A program made the position numbers and the translations under genes. Shown here in pieces: positions 6,976-7,029 of a stretch of 7,029 nt of DNA (positions are counted from its first letter, which is position 1; every line of letters begins with the position of its first letter). The stretch is from Thermoprotei archaeon (GTDB lineage: Archaea; Thermoproteota; Thermoprotei; QMSL01; B3-G16), in assembly GCA_003649665.1 (NCBI GenBank), contig QMSL01000070.1:1-7029 (forward strand). Direction: 5' to 3'. The notes beneath the pieces were generated by a model, which saw only the letters and a program-made list of their open reading frames with translations, made no database searches and was not told the origin of the DNA.

Positions 6976-7029
6976 AATGAATCTTTTTATTTCTTCCTTC
7001 AACATTATCATGATATGAGCTCTCTCGTA
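6970..7029 (-). CDS. Possible C-terminal tail of a convergent gene (partial)
   Basis: On the minus strand the window edge opens into 19 codons followed by TGA (6970-6972). The peptide, YERAHIMIMLKEEIKRFIS, looks like a genuine amphipathic C-terminal helix, and its codons (ata, aga, gaa, aag) match the neighbouring genes. Its stop abuts the stop of the large gene within the palindrome TCATGA. Nineteen open codons can easily arise by chance, so this call is weak. No function can be assigned. Confidence 0.35.
   Translation of the reverse strand, partial: YERAHIMIMLKEEIKRFIS
6976..7014 (+). promoter_or_regulatory. T-rich segment after the large gene: terminator, or promoter of a following gene
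   Basis: The run atctttttatttcttcc (6981-6997) follows the stop of the large gene and would serve as an archaeal oligo-T terminator. It can also be read as a promoter: purine-rich aaatgaat, then ttttta(t) at 6983-6989, about 26 bases before ATG 7015, which opens MSSLV at the window edge. That spacing equals the leaderless arrangement of the amidohydrolase gene. The promoter reading conflicts with the convergent-gene reading of the same bases, and the window ends too soon to choose. Confidence 0.35.

Overview
The window looks like a fragment of a thermophilic archaeal chromosome. The DNA is AT-rich, arginine is mostly AGA/AGG, isoleucine is often ATA, and the proteins are rich in Lys, Glu and Ile. 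The one promoter that can be read is archaeal: a TATA element about 29 bases before an ATG, with no ribosome binding site, as expected for a leaderless mRNA. The phylum cannot be fixed from sequence alone; a thermoprotean, korarchaeal or bathyarchaeal source would fit.

Layout. Bases 3-1679 (+) hold the 3' part of a gene for a DUF4091 / glycoside hydrolase 123-like enzyme with a C-terminal Ig-like domain; its 5' end lies outside the window. Bases 1761-2897 (-) encode a complete amidohydrolase of the imidazolonepropionase-like group, convergent with the first gene across an 81-base gap with short T runs on both strands. Bases 2898-3213 are a divergent intergenic region. Bases 3214-6975 (+) encode a very large multi-domain protein: amidotransferase-like module, two Ig-like domains, GH42-like barrel, second amidotransferase-like module, C-terminal beta domains. 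The last 54 bases may carry the end of an opposing gene or the promoter of a following one.

How the genes may work together. GH123 enzymes remove beta-linked N-acetylgalactosamine and GH42 enzymes remove beta-galactose. Two large hydrolases of these types flanking a small cytoplasmic amidohydrolase suggest a small glycan-degradation locus. The substrate is unknown and the link to the amidohydrolase is only positional.

The most notable point is the start of the large gene. Its frame stays open for 40 codons upstream of the first usable start (GTG 3214), back to a TGA at 3091-3093. The frame on the far side of that TGA continues as the first half of a membrane helix, preceded by a near-perfect ribosome binding site. 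This looks like a signal or anchor segment of about 60 residues interrupted by one stop codon and beginning with CTG instead of ATG. It is either a fresh lesion, a sequencing error or a recoding event.
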